The notes beneath the pieces are model-generated. The model worked only from the letters and a program-made list of their open reading frames with translations, was not told the DNA's origin and did not search any database. This document shows, in pieces, positions 1 to 8,600 of a stretch of DNA of 64,000 nucleotides. The translations under genes were made by a program, and so were the position numbers. The stretch lies in the NCBI GenBank assembly GCA_934635045.1, contig CAKTZA010000003.1, positions 1-64,000 of the forward strand, written 5' to 3'. This DNA comes from an uncultured Kiritimatiellota bacterium (GTDB lineage Bacteria > Verrucomicrobiota > Kiritimatiellia > RFP12 > UBA1067). Positions within the stretch are counted from its first letter, which is position 1. Each line of letters starts with the position of its first letter.

Positions 1-735
1 GCAGGGCAAGCGGAAACTCGGTGAATGCGTCGACCGAAAAAGGCAAGAACCGGACGGCCATCTAAAAACTCCATGGGCAAACTCGGGACATTTCTCTACT
101 ACACACGACGGCCTTTTTTTGATAATATATCAAATGCCGCCATTAAGGGGCGGTTTGGTTATGTATAGAAAAGAGAACAATCAATGAAAACTCGGTGGCT
201 GTGCCACCAAATACGATCGAACGTGTGTGGCGAAAAGCCCGTTGTGGGGGTATGCCGGGGCTTTTTGTCCCTTTTGTATCTCCGTCGCGTGACTTTAGTC
301 GACACAATGTTTTTGCGGGAAAACGCCCGTTTCGCCGATTCCCTCTGCAAACTTCAAGTCTGGTATGCGCACATTCTTTCATAGACCGATTTGGGGGCGC
401 AAAGAAAACTTCATGTCGGGAATGTGTGCAAATGCACACGAGACTGAAACGGCATGGCCGAAAGACCATGCCGCAGGAAGCAGAGGGAATGCTGTGCTTC
501 AGAGCTCTGCACACGCTTCGCTCGACGTGTTCGCACGGGGCCCTGCGGCTGCTTCGCTCACCCAGCCCGACGCCTACTCTGAGAACATCTGTGTGCGTTC
601 AGGGGTGAGGTGGATTTCTCTTAGTTCATATAAATGAATCATCGGTGCATAAAAGTAAATTTTCTGGTCTTAGAGATTGCTATGAAGTCCAGAAAAATGG
701 TATAATATCAACTCAATCATTGAGGGTGTAATGTC
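1..735. other. Leader region without a recognisable gene
   Basis: I find no convincing gene here. Two frames run in from the left edge and stop at 65 and 187; either could be the 3' end of an upstream gene, but neither shows a domain. The stretch is rich in inverted repeats: 118-124 with 128-134 (TTTGATA/TATCAAA), 137-141 with 149-153 (CCGCC/GGCGG), a terminator-like hairpin at 233-266, 424-430 with 433-439 (GTGTGCA/TGCACAC) and 450-457 with 466-473 (CGGCATGG/CCATGCCG). Short open frames between 184 and 637 overlap one another in several frames and have no ribosome binding sites, so I treat them as chance. A structured RNA is possible but I recognise no family. Confidence 0.5.
233..266. terminator. 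Probable bidirectional intrinsic terminator
   Basis: AAAAGCCC at 233-240 pairs perfectly with GGGCTTTT at 258-265 around a 17-base loop, and T-rich sequence continues to about 278. The A-tract on the left arm would serve the opposite strand, so it could end transcription from either side and insulate the defence island from upstream genes. Confidence 0.5.
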
Positions 736-744
736 ATGACATTA
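660..744 (+). promoter_or_regulatory. Promoter and three candidate operators of the island regulator
   Basis: A promoter is visible: -35 TTGCTA at 677-682, 18-base spacer, extended -10 TGGTATAAT at 698-706. Three inverted repeats overlap it. TTTTCTGG at 660-667 is matched by CCAGAAAA at 689-696, bracketing the -35. CTCAAT-C-ATTGAG lies at 712-724, in the expected 5' UTR. TAATGTCATGACATTA, a perfect 16-base palindrome, lies at 729-744 and covers the ATG at 736. The regulator gene starts inside the last one, so autoregulation by the XRE protein is the simplest reading (inference). Confidence 0.6.
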
Positions 745-987
745 AGTTACGATAGCCTCTGGCATCTTTTGATAGATCGGCACATGACGAAGTCTGAACT
801 TCGCCGTGCGACCGGAATGTCGTCTGGTACCTTTGCCAAACTTTCCAAGGGCGAGCCAGTAACGACTTCTACGCTTGCCAAAATTTGCGATGTGCTGAAG
901 TGTGACATTGGCGACATCATTAGCTATGCACCCAGAAAGGGTCGGATAGATTCCGGCAGTGCCGAGAGGAGATTGGCGCGCAGATGA
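736..987 (+). CDS. XRE-family HTH regulator (controller of the defence island)
   Basis: An 83-residue, single-domain Cro/C1-type DNA-binding protein. The helix-turn-helix covers roughly residues 10-70 and includes MTKSELRRATGMSSGTFAKL and a following helix with STLAKICDVLKCDIGDIISY, the usual XRE pattern. The ATG at 736 follows AGGG at 722-725. The gene sits directly after a promoter packed with palindromes and its TGA overlaps the ATG of the methyltransferase (ATGA at 984-987), so the two are translationally coupled. Small XRE proteins in this position act as C-proteins or repressors that time expression of restriction-type systems; that role is inferred from context. It has no sensor domain. 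Confidence 0.88.
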   Translation: MTLSYDSLWHLLIDRHMTKSELRRATGMSSGTFAKLSKGEPVTTSTLAKICDVLKCDIGDIISYAPRKGRIDSGSAERRLARR

Positions 988-2063
988 GCAATGCAAGAGA
1001 GTCAAGGCGGCATGCTTTATGTGCCGTTGACGCAGTTGACCTCTTCTGCGGCGGCGGGGGATTGACCTGCGGCCTGCGTCAGGCTGGGGTGAACGTGAAG
1101 ATGGGGGTTGAAATTGACCCTCTCTGCCGCTATGCGTATGAACACAACAACGGCGGTGCCAAGTTCCTTGAGAAGTCAGTCGTCGAGCTGAAGGCTGACG
1201 AGATTCGCAATTGCTTTGAAGAAGGCCACGTTTCGTTGCTGGCCGGATGCCCGCCTTGTCAGACTTTTTCAAGCTACAACCAAAAAGCGAAACACCAAGA
1301 CCCCCGATACAGGCTTCCAAACGAGTTCGGACGCCTTGTGCGAGAGGTGATGCCGGATGTGGTTTCCCTTGAGAACGTGCCTCTCCTGACAAAACGCCCG
1401 ATTTTCGCCAATCTTGTTAAGGAGATGAAAAGCCTTGGGTACAATGTCGATTGGAAGATTGTTTTCTGTCCTGACTATGGATGGCCTCAAAGACGCAAGC
1501 GCCTTGTTTTGCTGGCGTCGCGGCTTGGTCCGATAAAGGTCCCCGAACCGACTCATGCCAAGCCGCCAACCGTGCGCGAGATGATAGGCGATCTCCCCAA
1601 ACTGCGACATGGCAAATGCGATCCGAAAGACAGGCTTCATTTCTGTGCGGCGCTGTCCCCTTTGAATCTTGAAAGGATCAGGCATTCCAAACAAGACGGC
1701 ACATGGCGTGATTGGCCTAAGAAGCTGATCGCCGAATGCCACAAGAAGAAATCCGGCAAGACTTACCCTGGCGTCTATGGGCGTATGTCATGGGACAAGC
1801 CGGCCCCGACGATGACGACGCAGTTCTACGGATTCGGGAACGGGCGCTTTGGCCATCCCGAGCAGAATCGAGCCATCTCAATACGCGAAGGCGCGATATT
1901 CCAGGGATTCCCCACAGACTACCAGTTTCTTCCCGAAGGCGCACGGCACAACATCTCGCTTCTCGGAAAGATGATCGGCAATGCAGTTCCTGTCCAGCTT
2001 GGCGAGATGGTCGGACGGACGATAATGAATCATGTTCGCAAGTACAGGGGGGTGTCAAAGTGA
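984..2063 (+). CDS. drmMII: C5-cytosine-specific DNA methyltransferase (DISARM DrmMII-type)
   Basis: A 359-residue DNA (cytosine-5) methyltransferase transferring methyl from SAM to C5 of cytosine. Ordered motifs are clear: I (DLFCGGGG, residues 19-26), IV with GCPPCQTF and catalytic Cys92, VI (ENVP), VIII (QRRKR), then the recognition region, a late SWDKPAPTMT block, FQGFP and motif X (GNAVP). The length is normal for a complete enzyme. It overlaps the regulator upstream and drmD downstream by 4 bases each. In DISARM a C5 methyltransferase (DrmMII) marks class 2 loci; here it stands beside class 1 genes. It presumably marks self DNA. It could instead have come from a stand-alone restriction-modification system, so the family call is firmer than the symbol. 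Confidence 0.85.
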   Translation: MSNARESRRHALCAVDAVDLFCGGGGLTCGLRQAGVNVKMGVEIDPLCRYAYEHNNGGAKFLEKSVVELKADEIRNCFEEGHVSLLAGCPPCQTFSSYNQKAKHQDPRYRLPNEFGRLVREVMPDVVSLENVPLLTKRPIFANLVKEMKSLGYNVDWKIVFCPDYGWPQRRKRLVLLASRLGPIKVPEPTHAKPPTVREMIGDLPKLRHGKCDPKDRLHFCAALSPLNLERIRHSKQDGTWRDWPKKLIAECHKKKSGKTYPGVYGRMSWDKPAPTMTTQFYGFGNGRFGHPEQNRAISIREGAIFQGFPTDYQFLPEGARHNISLLGKMIGNAVPVQLGEMVGRTIMNHVRKYRGVSK

Positions 2064-5000
2064 CTGCCGTAAACATTGCCAAAGACCCCCTGCGCATACC
2101 CGAACAGGGAGAACTCGTCGAAGTTCGTCGCAGACAGTGGCTTGTCTCCGCTGTCGAGCCCTATCATCCAGAAGGCGACCGATACCGAGAACAGCACGCT
2201 GTCACCCTCGAGTCCATTGAGGAGGATGCCAACGGCGAGCAGATAACGGTAATCTGGCAGATAGAGCCAGGTGCTCGAATATTGGAAAAAGCCGGGCTGC
2301 CAGAGATTAAAGGCCATGATGAGAACGGCTGCCTTGACGCTTTTCTGAATGCCGTCCGCTGGGGCATCGCGACAAACGTTGACAGGAACAATCTCCTTTC
2401 TCCTTTCCGAAGCGGCATAACCATAGAGGATTACCAGCTCGACCCCCTCGTTCGTGCCATTGACATGGCGCGCGTCAATCTGCTTGTTGCTGACGACACG
2501 GGGCTTGGAAAGACCATTGAAACCGGTCTTGTGATTCAGGAACTTATCATCCGCCACAGGGCGAGAACGGTGTTGATCGTTGCCCCAGCTTCCGATCTGA
2601 CCAACTGGCAGCGCGAGATGCAGGAGAAGTTCGGGCTCCCGTTCCGAATCCTGAATAGCGAGGCCGTCCGGGACTTCCGCCGTGACCGTGGCATTCATGC
2701 GAACCCGTGGACGTCGTTCCCCTATCTGATCGCATCGATGGACTGGATCAAGCAGGGAGAGGGATTCCGGCTTCTCAAGGAGGCATTGCCGACGGAAGTT
2801 TCCTATCCGAGGAAGTTCGACATCCTTGTTGTTGACGAAGCGCACAACATCGCCCCCGGAGGGAGCGGCAACTATGCGAAGGCGAGCCTGCGCACCCGCG
2901 CGATCCAGCGCCTTGCGCCACATTGTACGCACCATCTCTTCCTTTCGGCGACGCCGCACAACGGCTACAAGGAGTCATTCACTTCGCTGCTGGAACTTCT
3001 CGACAACCAGCGTTTCGCCAGAACTGTGGAGCCTAATCCTCAGCAGCTTCATCAGGTGATGGTTCGTCGCCTGAAGCGGGACATTACCGACAAGGACGGC
3101 AATCGCGTGTTCCCCAAGCGCGAACTTCTGCCGCTTGAAATCGACTACACGTCTGGAGAGCGGCACATCCACGAACTGCTCAAGCGATTCATGGACTCCC
3201 GCATCGCATCCGTCGGGAAGAACGGCGGCAAGTTCGGTACCGCCTTTGTGATGATGCTGCTCAAAAAGAGGCTTTTCTCGTCCCCGGTCGCGTTCTGCAG
3301 GACGTTGGAGAAATACGTTTCCTATCTTTCCGAAGGCAAGCGTCGCAAATTCGACAAACGAGATGAAAAGTCCCTATACGACGCGATCCAGAAGGCGACG
3401 GAGGACGCGGCTGACGAGCAGGAGGTCGAAGACGCCGAAGACGAGGTGATGGAGAAGAATGCGGGGCTCGCCGAGGCGCTTTCACGCGAGGAGTCCGTCA
3501 TGCTGGACGAGCTGCTTGCGTGGGCGAAGGCGAATTCCGGCAAGAAGGACTCCAAGGCCGAGGCCATACTCAAGTGGCTTGGCGAGTATCTCAAGCCGGG
3601 CGGAGAGTTTAACGACGAGCGCGTCATCCTGTTCACCGAGTTCATGGACACGCACACATGGCTCAAGACGATCCTCGCCACGAGCGGATACGGCGGGAAG
3701 CACCTTATGGAGCTGCACGGATCGCTCACGATGGAAGAGCGCGATGCCGTGATAAATGCGTTCCAGACCAAGCCGGGCGTGGATTCCCCCGTGAGAATAC
3801 TCCTTGCGACGGATGCAGCGTCCGAGGGCATCAATCTCCACAACTGGTGCAAGTACATGATCCACGTCGAGATTCCGTGGAATCCTGTCGTGATGGAGCA
3901 GCGGAACGGGCGCATCGACCGCCACGGACAGCGTTCGCCTTCGGTCTATATCTGGCATCCCGTCGGAAAAGGCTTCAGCATGGACGAGACACGCCAGCTA
4001 ATGCCTGGCGACATTGTCGGCGACGGCGAGTATCTGCTTCGTGCCGCCAAGAAGGTCGATGCCATCCGCGAAGACCTCGGCAGCGTTGGCGGCGTATTGA
4101 GCGCACAGATTCAGGATGCGATGCTCGGGCGGTCAAGCCGTCTCGATGCGGACGCGCAAAGCGTCCGCAAGGAGCTTGCCAAGCGAATTCTCGCGGGGGA
4201 AAAGGAACTCAAGACGCGCATAGCGAAATTGCACGACAACCTCATGCTTTCGCGCAAGAACGCAAACATCACCCCGGATAATGTCCGCAAGGCCGTGTCC
4301 GCGGCCCTTGCGCTCGCAGGGAAGCCGCCGCTGGAAGAAGTGAGAGTGGGGAGTGAGAGTGAAGGATGTAATTCCGCACTTCCCACTTCCCACTCGGCAC
4401 TTCCCACGATAACCGCGTGGCGCGTTCCGGTGTTCAACGATTCCTGGAGCGAGGCGCGTGTCGGCCTTGCCCACCCGCACACCCATGCGATCCGTCCCGT
4501 GACGTTCGACCCTGACCTCGTGAAGGATCGCGACGATGTCGTTCTCGCGCACCTCAACCATCCTCTCGTGCGGCTGTCTCTCCGCCTGCTTCGCGAGGAG
4601 GTGTGGAAGACCGGCGCGACATCAAAGCTCAATCGTGTTGCCGTCCGATCTGTACCGGGACTCACACATCCGATGGTGTATGTCTGGAGTCGGCTTCTGA
4701 TTGTGGGCGGTGACCATCTGCGGCTTCACGAGGAGCTGACGTTCTCCGGCGGGGAAATGAAGCCGGACGGCTTCCGCCGCGAGAGTGTCTTGCGCAATCT
4801 CGAAAAGCTGATGGATTCGTCTCATCCATACGACGACATCCCGGATCATGCGTTTGGAATCCTAAAGCGCTATTTCGACAAGTACCTTGATTCCATCACC
4901 AAGACATACGAAGCCCGGTCGAAGGAGCGCAAGGACGCGCTGCTCGCCACCCTGTCGCACCGCAAGGACTCGGAAGTCAGGGATGTGAAACAGATTCTGG

Positions 5001-5290
5001 ACGAATTGGAGCAGATGATCCGCAAGGAACTTGGCATCGAAAACGACAAGCCGCGTTATGTCCAGATGACATTGAACTTTTCCGATCTCGAGAAAGAGGA
5101 ACTGAGGCGGGACTTTGTCGCGCTCCGCGCAAGGCTTGAGCAGATACCGGGCGAGAGGGAGAAGGAAATCGCCTCCATCGAAAAGCACTATTCCGACGCC
5201 AAGGCTCTCACGTTCCCTGTGGCGGTGGTGTTTCTCGTTCCTGAGAAGTGCGAGTGGGGAGTGAGAAGTGAGAGTAGAGGAGGGGTGTGA
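2060..5290 (+). CDS. drmD: DrmD: SNF2-type helicase of class 1 DISARM
   Basis: About 1,076 residues from a GTG at 2060 that overlaps the methyltransferase stop (GTGA), preceded by an AGGGGGG ribosome site. The open frame runs upstream to 1736 but that part overlaps the methyltransferase and is not a gene. SNF2/helicase motifs: Walker A TGLGKT (K151), DEAH box at 259-262, LSATPHN, and a C-terminal RecA domain with ATDAASEGINL and QRNGRIDRHGQ. DrmD is the defining class 1 DISARM component and probably handles incoming DNA with the methylase. Two oddities: a palindromic repeat is inserted in frame at 4338-4407 (peptide with CNSALPTSHS), and the last 13 or so residues are read from repeat DNA (EWGVRSESRGGV), so the native C-terminus may have been replaced. 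Confidence 0.9.
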   Translation: MTAVNIAKDPLRIPEQGELVEVRRRQWLVSAVEPYHPEGDRYREQHAVTLESIEEDANGEQITVIWQIEPGARILEKAGLPEIKGHDENGCLDAFLNAVRWGIATNVDRNNLLSPFRSGITIEDYQLDPLVRAIDMARVNLLVADDTGLGKTIETGLVIQELIIRHRARTVLIVAPASDLTNWQREMQEKFGLPFRILNSEAVRDFRRDRGIHANPWTSFPYLIASMDWIKQGEGFRLLKEALPTEVSYPRKFDILVVDEAHNIAPGGSGNYAKASLRTRAIQRLAPHCTHHLFLSATPHNGYKESFTSLLELLDNQRFARTVEPNPQQLHQVMVRRLKRDITDKDGNRVFPKRELLPLEIDYTSGERHIHELLKRFMDSRIASVGKNGGKFGTAFVMMLLKKRLFSSPVAFCRTLEKYVSYLSEGKRRKFDKRDEKSLYDAIQKATEDAADEQEVEDAEDEVMEKNAGLAEALSREESVMLDELLAWAKANSGKKDSKAEAILKWLGEYLKPGGEFNDERVILFTEFMDTHTWLKTILATSGYGGKHLMELHGSLTMEERDAVINAFQTKPGVDSPVRILLATDAASEGINLHNWCKYMIHVEIPWNPVVMEQRNGRIDRHGQRSPSVYIWHPVGKGFSMDETRQLMPGDIVGDGEYLLRAAKKVDAIREDLGSVGGVLSAQIQDAMLGRSSRLDADAQSVRKELAKRILAGEKELKTRIAKLHDNLMLSRKNANITPDNVRKAVSAALALAGKPPLEEVRVGSESEGCNSALPTSHSALPTITAWRVPVFNDSWSEARVGLAHPHTHAIRPVTFDPDLVKDRDDVVLAHLNHPLVRLSLRLLREEVWKTGATSKLNRVAVRSVPGLTHPMVYVWSRLLIVGGDHLRLHEELTFSGGEMKPDGFRRESVLRNLEKLMDSSHPYDDIPDHAFGILKRYFDKYLDSITKTYEARSKERKDALLATLSHRKDSEVRDVKQILDELEQMIRKELGIENDKPRYVQMTLNFSDLEKEELRRDFVALRARLEQIPGEREKEIASIEKHYSDAKALTFPVAVVFLVPEKCEWGVRSESRGGV
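4338..4407 (+). repeat. In-frame palindromic repeat, copy A (drmD)
   Basis: A left arm of AGTGAGAGTGGGG-like units (4339-4364) faces a right arm of CTTCCCA units (about 4379-4406), joined by a core containing ATTCCGCACTTCCC. Translated it gives VGSESEGCNSALPTSHSALP, foreign to SNF2 proteins. Copies B (drmMI) and C (drmA) have the same orientation, reading frame and core. Confidence 0.75.
5245..5278 (+). repeat. Left repeat arm before the four-helix-bundle gene
   Basis: GAAGTGCGAGTGGGGAGTGA followed by more GTGAGA-type units at the very end of drmD. It is the same kind of G-rich arm as in copies A-C. Its approximate reverse complement lies at 5638-5673, on the far side of the four-helix-bundle gene. 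Confidence 0.65.
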
Positions 5291-5631
5291 TGACGTACAA
5301 AGATTTCCCCAGTTGGAAGAAGGCTTTAGATCTTACCAAAAGGGTTTATGAAATAAGCTCGTATTGGCCAGACCATGAGAAATTCGGCCTAGTGAATCAG
5401 ATTAGGAGAGCTGCCTTGTCAATCTGCTCCAATATTGCTGAGGGTTATGGCAGATATGACGATGGCGACAAGAAACATTTTCTTTCTATTGCAAGAGGAT
5501 CGGCTTACGAAGTGGAGGCACAACTTCTTGTGGCAAAAGAGTTGGGCTACATAACGGATGTCGACGAAGTTGCACTGCTTGTGCAGGAGGTGTGTGCCCT
5601 CCTGAATGCTGCAAGGAGGTGTTTGCAATGA
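5290..5631 (+). CDS. Four-helix-bundle protein (S23/bAvd-like family)
   Basis: 113 residues, the usual size. The sequence has the family signature: KDFPSWKKALDLTKRVYEIS near the N-terminus, then FGLVNQIRRAALSICSNIAEG and YGRYDDGDKKHFLSIARGSA, with a C-terminal helix. The family occurs as 23S rRNA intervening-sequence ORFs, as the Avd accessory protein of diversity-generating retroelements, and as many orphan genes of unknown role. The ATG at 5290 follows a GAGGAGGGG ribosome site and overlaps the drmD stop; the TGA overlaps the drmMI ATG (5628). It is more AT-rich than drmD (26 G/C of 60 at 5341-5400) and is enclosed by inverted repeat arms, so it looks inserted. No DISARM role is known; no reverse transcriptase is nearby. 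Confidence 0.85.
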   Translation: MTYKDFPSWKKALDLTKRVYEISSYWPDHEKFGLVNQIRRAALSICSNIAEGYGRYDDGDKKHFLSIARGSAYEVEAQLLVAKELGYITDVDEVALLVQEVCALLNAARRCLQ

Positions 5632-8600
5632 CTGCCTTCACTCTTCACTCCCACTCTCACTCTCGCACTCGCATTTTCTACGAGTGGCTTCGCCTGATCG
5701 ATGTCTCCGGCCCGTTTCTTTCTGCGACAGCGCTTGACGTGGCTTTTCCCTCTGGGCTCGATGCCCTGGACAAGCGCATAAAGCGCGAACTCGCCCACTA
5801 CTACGATGAGTGGCAGACGGCACAGGACAGACACGAAGCCGACCTCCCCGCGCTTCACATGGCATGGTGCGACGCCGTTCTGCGCAGGGGTCTTGGTTAC
5901 CGCGAGAAATACCTGTTGCCGGGGGATGGCTGGTCGGTGAATGGCGAGGGGGGCATCGGCGTTTTCTCTCCCGACCGCGCCCTAAAGATATTCGGCGACA
6001 AGGTCGATCTCTTTGTCAAGATTCTTCCGCCAGGTGTTCTGCCGCATGGACGTGACACCTCTGACGAATGGAAGGATACGTTTGTCGAGAAAATGACGCG
6101 ACTCTGCCGCTCTTGCGGCACACGCCTCGGGCTCGTTACGAACGGCGAGCAATGGGTTCTCGTGAACGCCACCCAGGGCGGTGCGCTTTCCGGAAGCGCG
6201 ACTTGGTACGCGAGACTGTGGTTCCAGGAGGATTCCACGCTTAGGGCTTTCTTCGCGCTCCTTGGGTTCGACAGGTTCACGGGCGCACAGGACAAGACGC
6301 TCCCCCGACTTCTCGACGAGTCGCTGGAGCATCTTGACGAAGTGACCGATACCCTCGGCAAGCAGGTGATGACGGCGGTGGAAGTCCTGCTCGAAGGCCT
6401 CGACCGCGCAGACCTCGATTCCGGGCGGACGCTTCTTCGCGACGTATCGCCGGAAACGCTCTACGAGGCGTCGCTCACCGTGATGATGCGCCTCGTGTTC
6501 ATCCTCTGCGCCGAAGAGCGCGGTCTTCTGCTCCTTGGCGAACCGGCATACGACGATGCATACGCCGTATCGACGCTTCGAGGACGGCTGGAGTCTGACC
6601 GCGACAAGTTTGGCGATCAGGTCCTGGAGCGGCGCTTCGATGCATGGGTGCGGCTGTTGAGCCTGTTCCGCGCAATCTATTCGGGGATTGACCATCCGCT
6701 TCTTAGGATGCCCGCGATGGGCGGCAGCCTGTTCGATCCCGACAAGTATCCTTTTCTCGAAGGCCGCAGCCGCGATGTCTCCTGGGATGTGGAGAATCCT
6801 CCTCCACTCCCTATCGACAACAGAACGGTTCTTCTGCTGCTGGAGTCCCTGCAAGTTCTCAAGGCCAAGGACGGCGCGATTCCGCTTTCGTTCCGTTCGC
6901 TTGACGTGGAGCAGATTGGCTATGTGTACGAGGGTCTTCTCGAGACGACAGGGGCGCAGGCTGAGGAGACGCTTCTTGGTCTCAAGGGCGACAAAGACCA
7001 CCATAATCCAGAAATCGCGCTCTCCGAACTTGAGATGCTCAAGATGGAGGGCGAGGAGAAACTCTTTACCCGAATGAAGGAGGTAACGGGACGGAGCGCG
7101 ATAGCCAGCGAATACGCCGAGCCGCCGGACATGACGACGCTGCCGTTCCTCGGCAAGGCCTGTCGCGGCGACGAGGACCTGAAGAGCAGAATACTCCCTT
7201 TCTTCAATTGGATGCGTACGAGCGAATGGGGCGAGCCTGTGGTTTACCACAAGGACTCGTTCTATGTCACCGAGGGGTCGGATCGTCGTTCTACCGGGAC
7301 GCACTACACGCCCAAGCCGCTCACGGTGATGATGGTCAAAGAGGCGTTGGAGCCGGTCGTGTACCGTGGCCCCGCAGAGGGCTTGCCCCGCGCCGAATGG
7401 AAACTCAAGTCGCCTGCGGAAATCCTTGACCTCAAAGTGTGCGACCCTGCGATGGGTTCCGGCGCTTTTCTCGTGCAGGCATGCCGCTACCTCGGCGACA
7501 GACTTGTCGATGCGTGGGAGCAGGCCGAGAAAGTGGGAGTGGGGAGTGAGAATGATGAGTGCAATACGGCACTTCCCGCTTCCCACTCCCGCTCTAACTT
7601 CCGAGCCATTGACTCGCAAGGGCGAGTTGTTGATTTCCCGCCGGATGAGCCGATGAGCAAGGTTCAGGAAGACCGCCTCGTGGAGGCGCGTCGCCTTGTA
7701 GCCGAAAAGTGTCTTTACGGCGTCGATATCAACCCGCTCGCAGTGGAACTGGCCAAGCTCTCGCTCTGGCTTGTCACGATCTCCAAGGGGCGGCCTTTTG
7801 GATTCCTCGACCATAACCTCAAGTCGGGCGATTCGCTTCTCGGCATATCGGATGTCGAGCAGCTTGTCCAGTTCCGCATGAAGCCGGTGTCTGGTGACCT
7901 TGGCAACCTGATGAGTGCGCAGATTCGCAGCTCGGTCGAAGAGGTGAAGAAGGAGCGCCTCGAATTGCGAGAGACGCGGATACGCGACATACGCGATATC
8001 CGGGTCCAGATGCACCACCTTGAAAAGGCGGAAGCGACGACTTCGCGGTTGCGGGACTATGCCGACTATTTCATCGGCATAGTCCTCGTCCTTGGCAAGC
8101 CCACGAAGAAGGCTTTTGCTATGCTCGACTCCGCCGCGATGCAAGGCGCCGTGCTTCTCAACCCGCAGACCGACTCCTTTGCCGCGACACAGGAGAAGAA
8201 GCGCTCGCTCGTGATGCTCTCGCACGATCTTCCTGCCGGGAAAACACAAGCGCGTCGCCCGTTCCATTGGGCACTCGAGTTCCCGGAGGTCTTCGCACAG
8301 GGCGGCTTCAATGCCATTGTCGGCAATCCGCCGTTTATGGGTGGAAAACTGATTACGGGCAACTTCGGCACCGCATATCGAGACTATTTACTTCACCATC
8401 TTGCTGGGGGCGCTAAAGGGTCTGCGGATCTCGTGGCCTATTTCTACTTGCGAGCATTTGAGCTTATTAGAAGTGAGGGTGATTTTGGATTGATAGCCTG
8501 TAACACAATTGCGGAAGGTGATACGCGACAGGTCGGCTTGGAACGCATGGTGCAATCTGATGGAACAATATATTCCGCATATCCCAATATGCCTTGGCCA

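Noticed and set aside
195..608. A 137-codon open frame in the leader region
   Set aside because: It overlaps other frames, crosses a terminator and two hairpins, has no ribosome site and shows no domain-like pattern.
1736..2059. Upstream extension of drmD
   Set aside because: It lies inside the methyltransferase gene; the GTG at 2060 has a ribosome site and a 4-base overlap with the methyltransferase stop.
5290..5631. Diversity-generating retroelement suggested by the Avd-like protein
   Set aside because: No reverse transcriptase and no template/variable repeat pair is visible in the window.
5290..5631. 23S rRNA intervening sequence
   Set aside because: No rRNA sequence surrounds the gene; it is between two protein genes.
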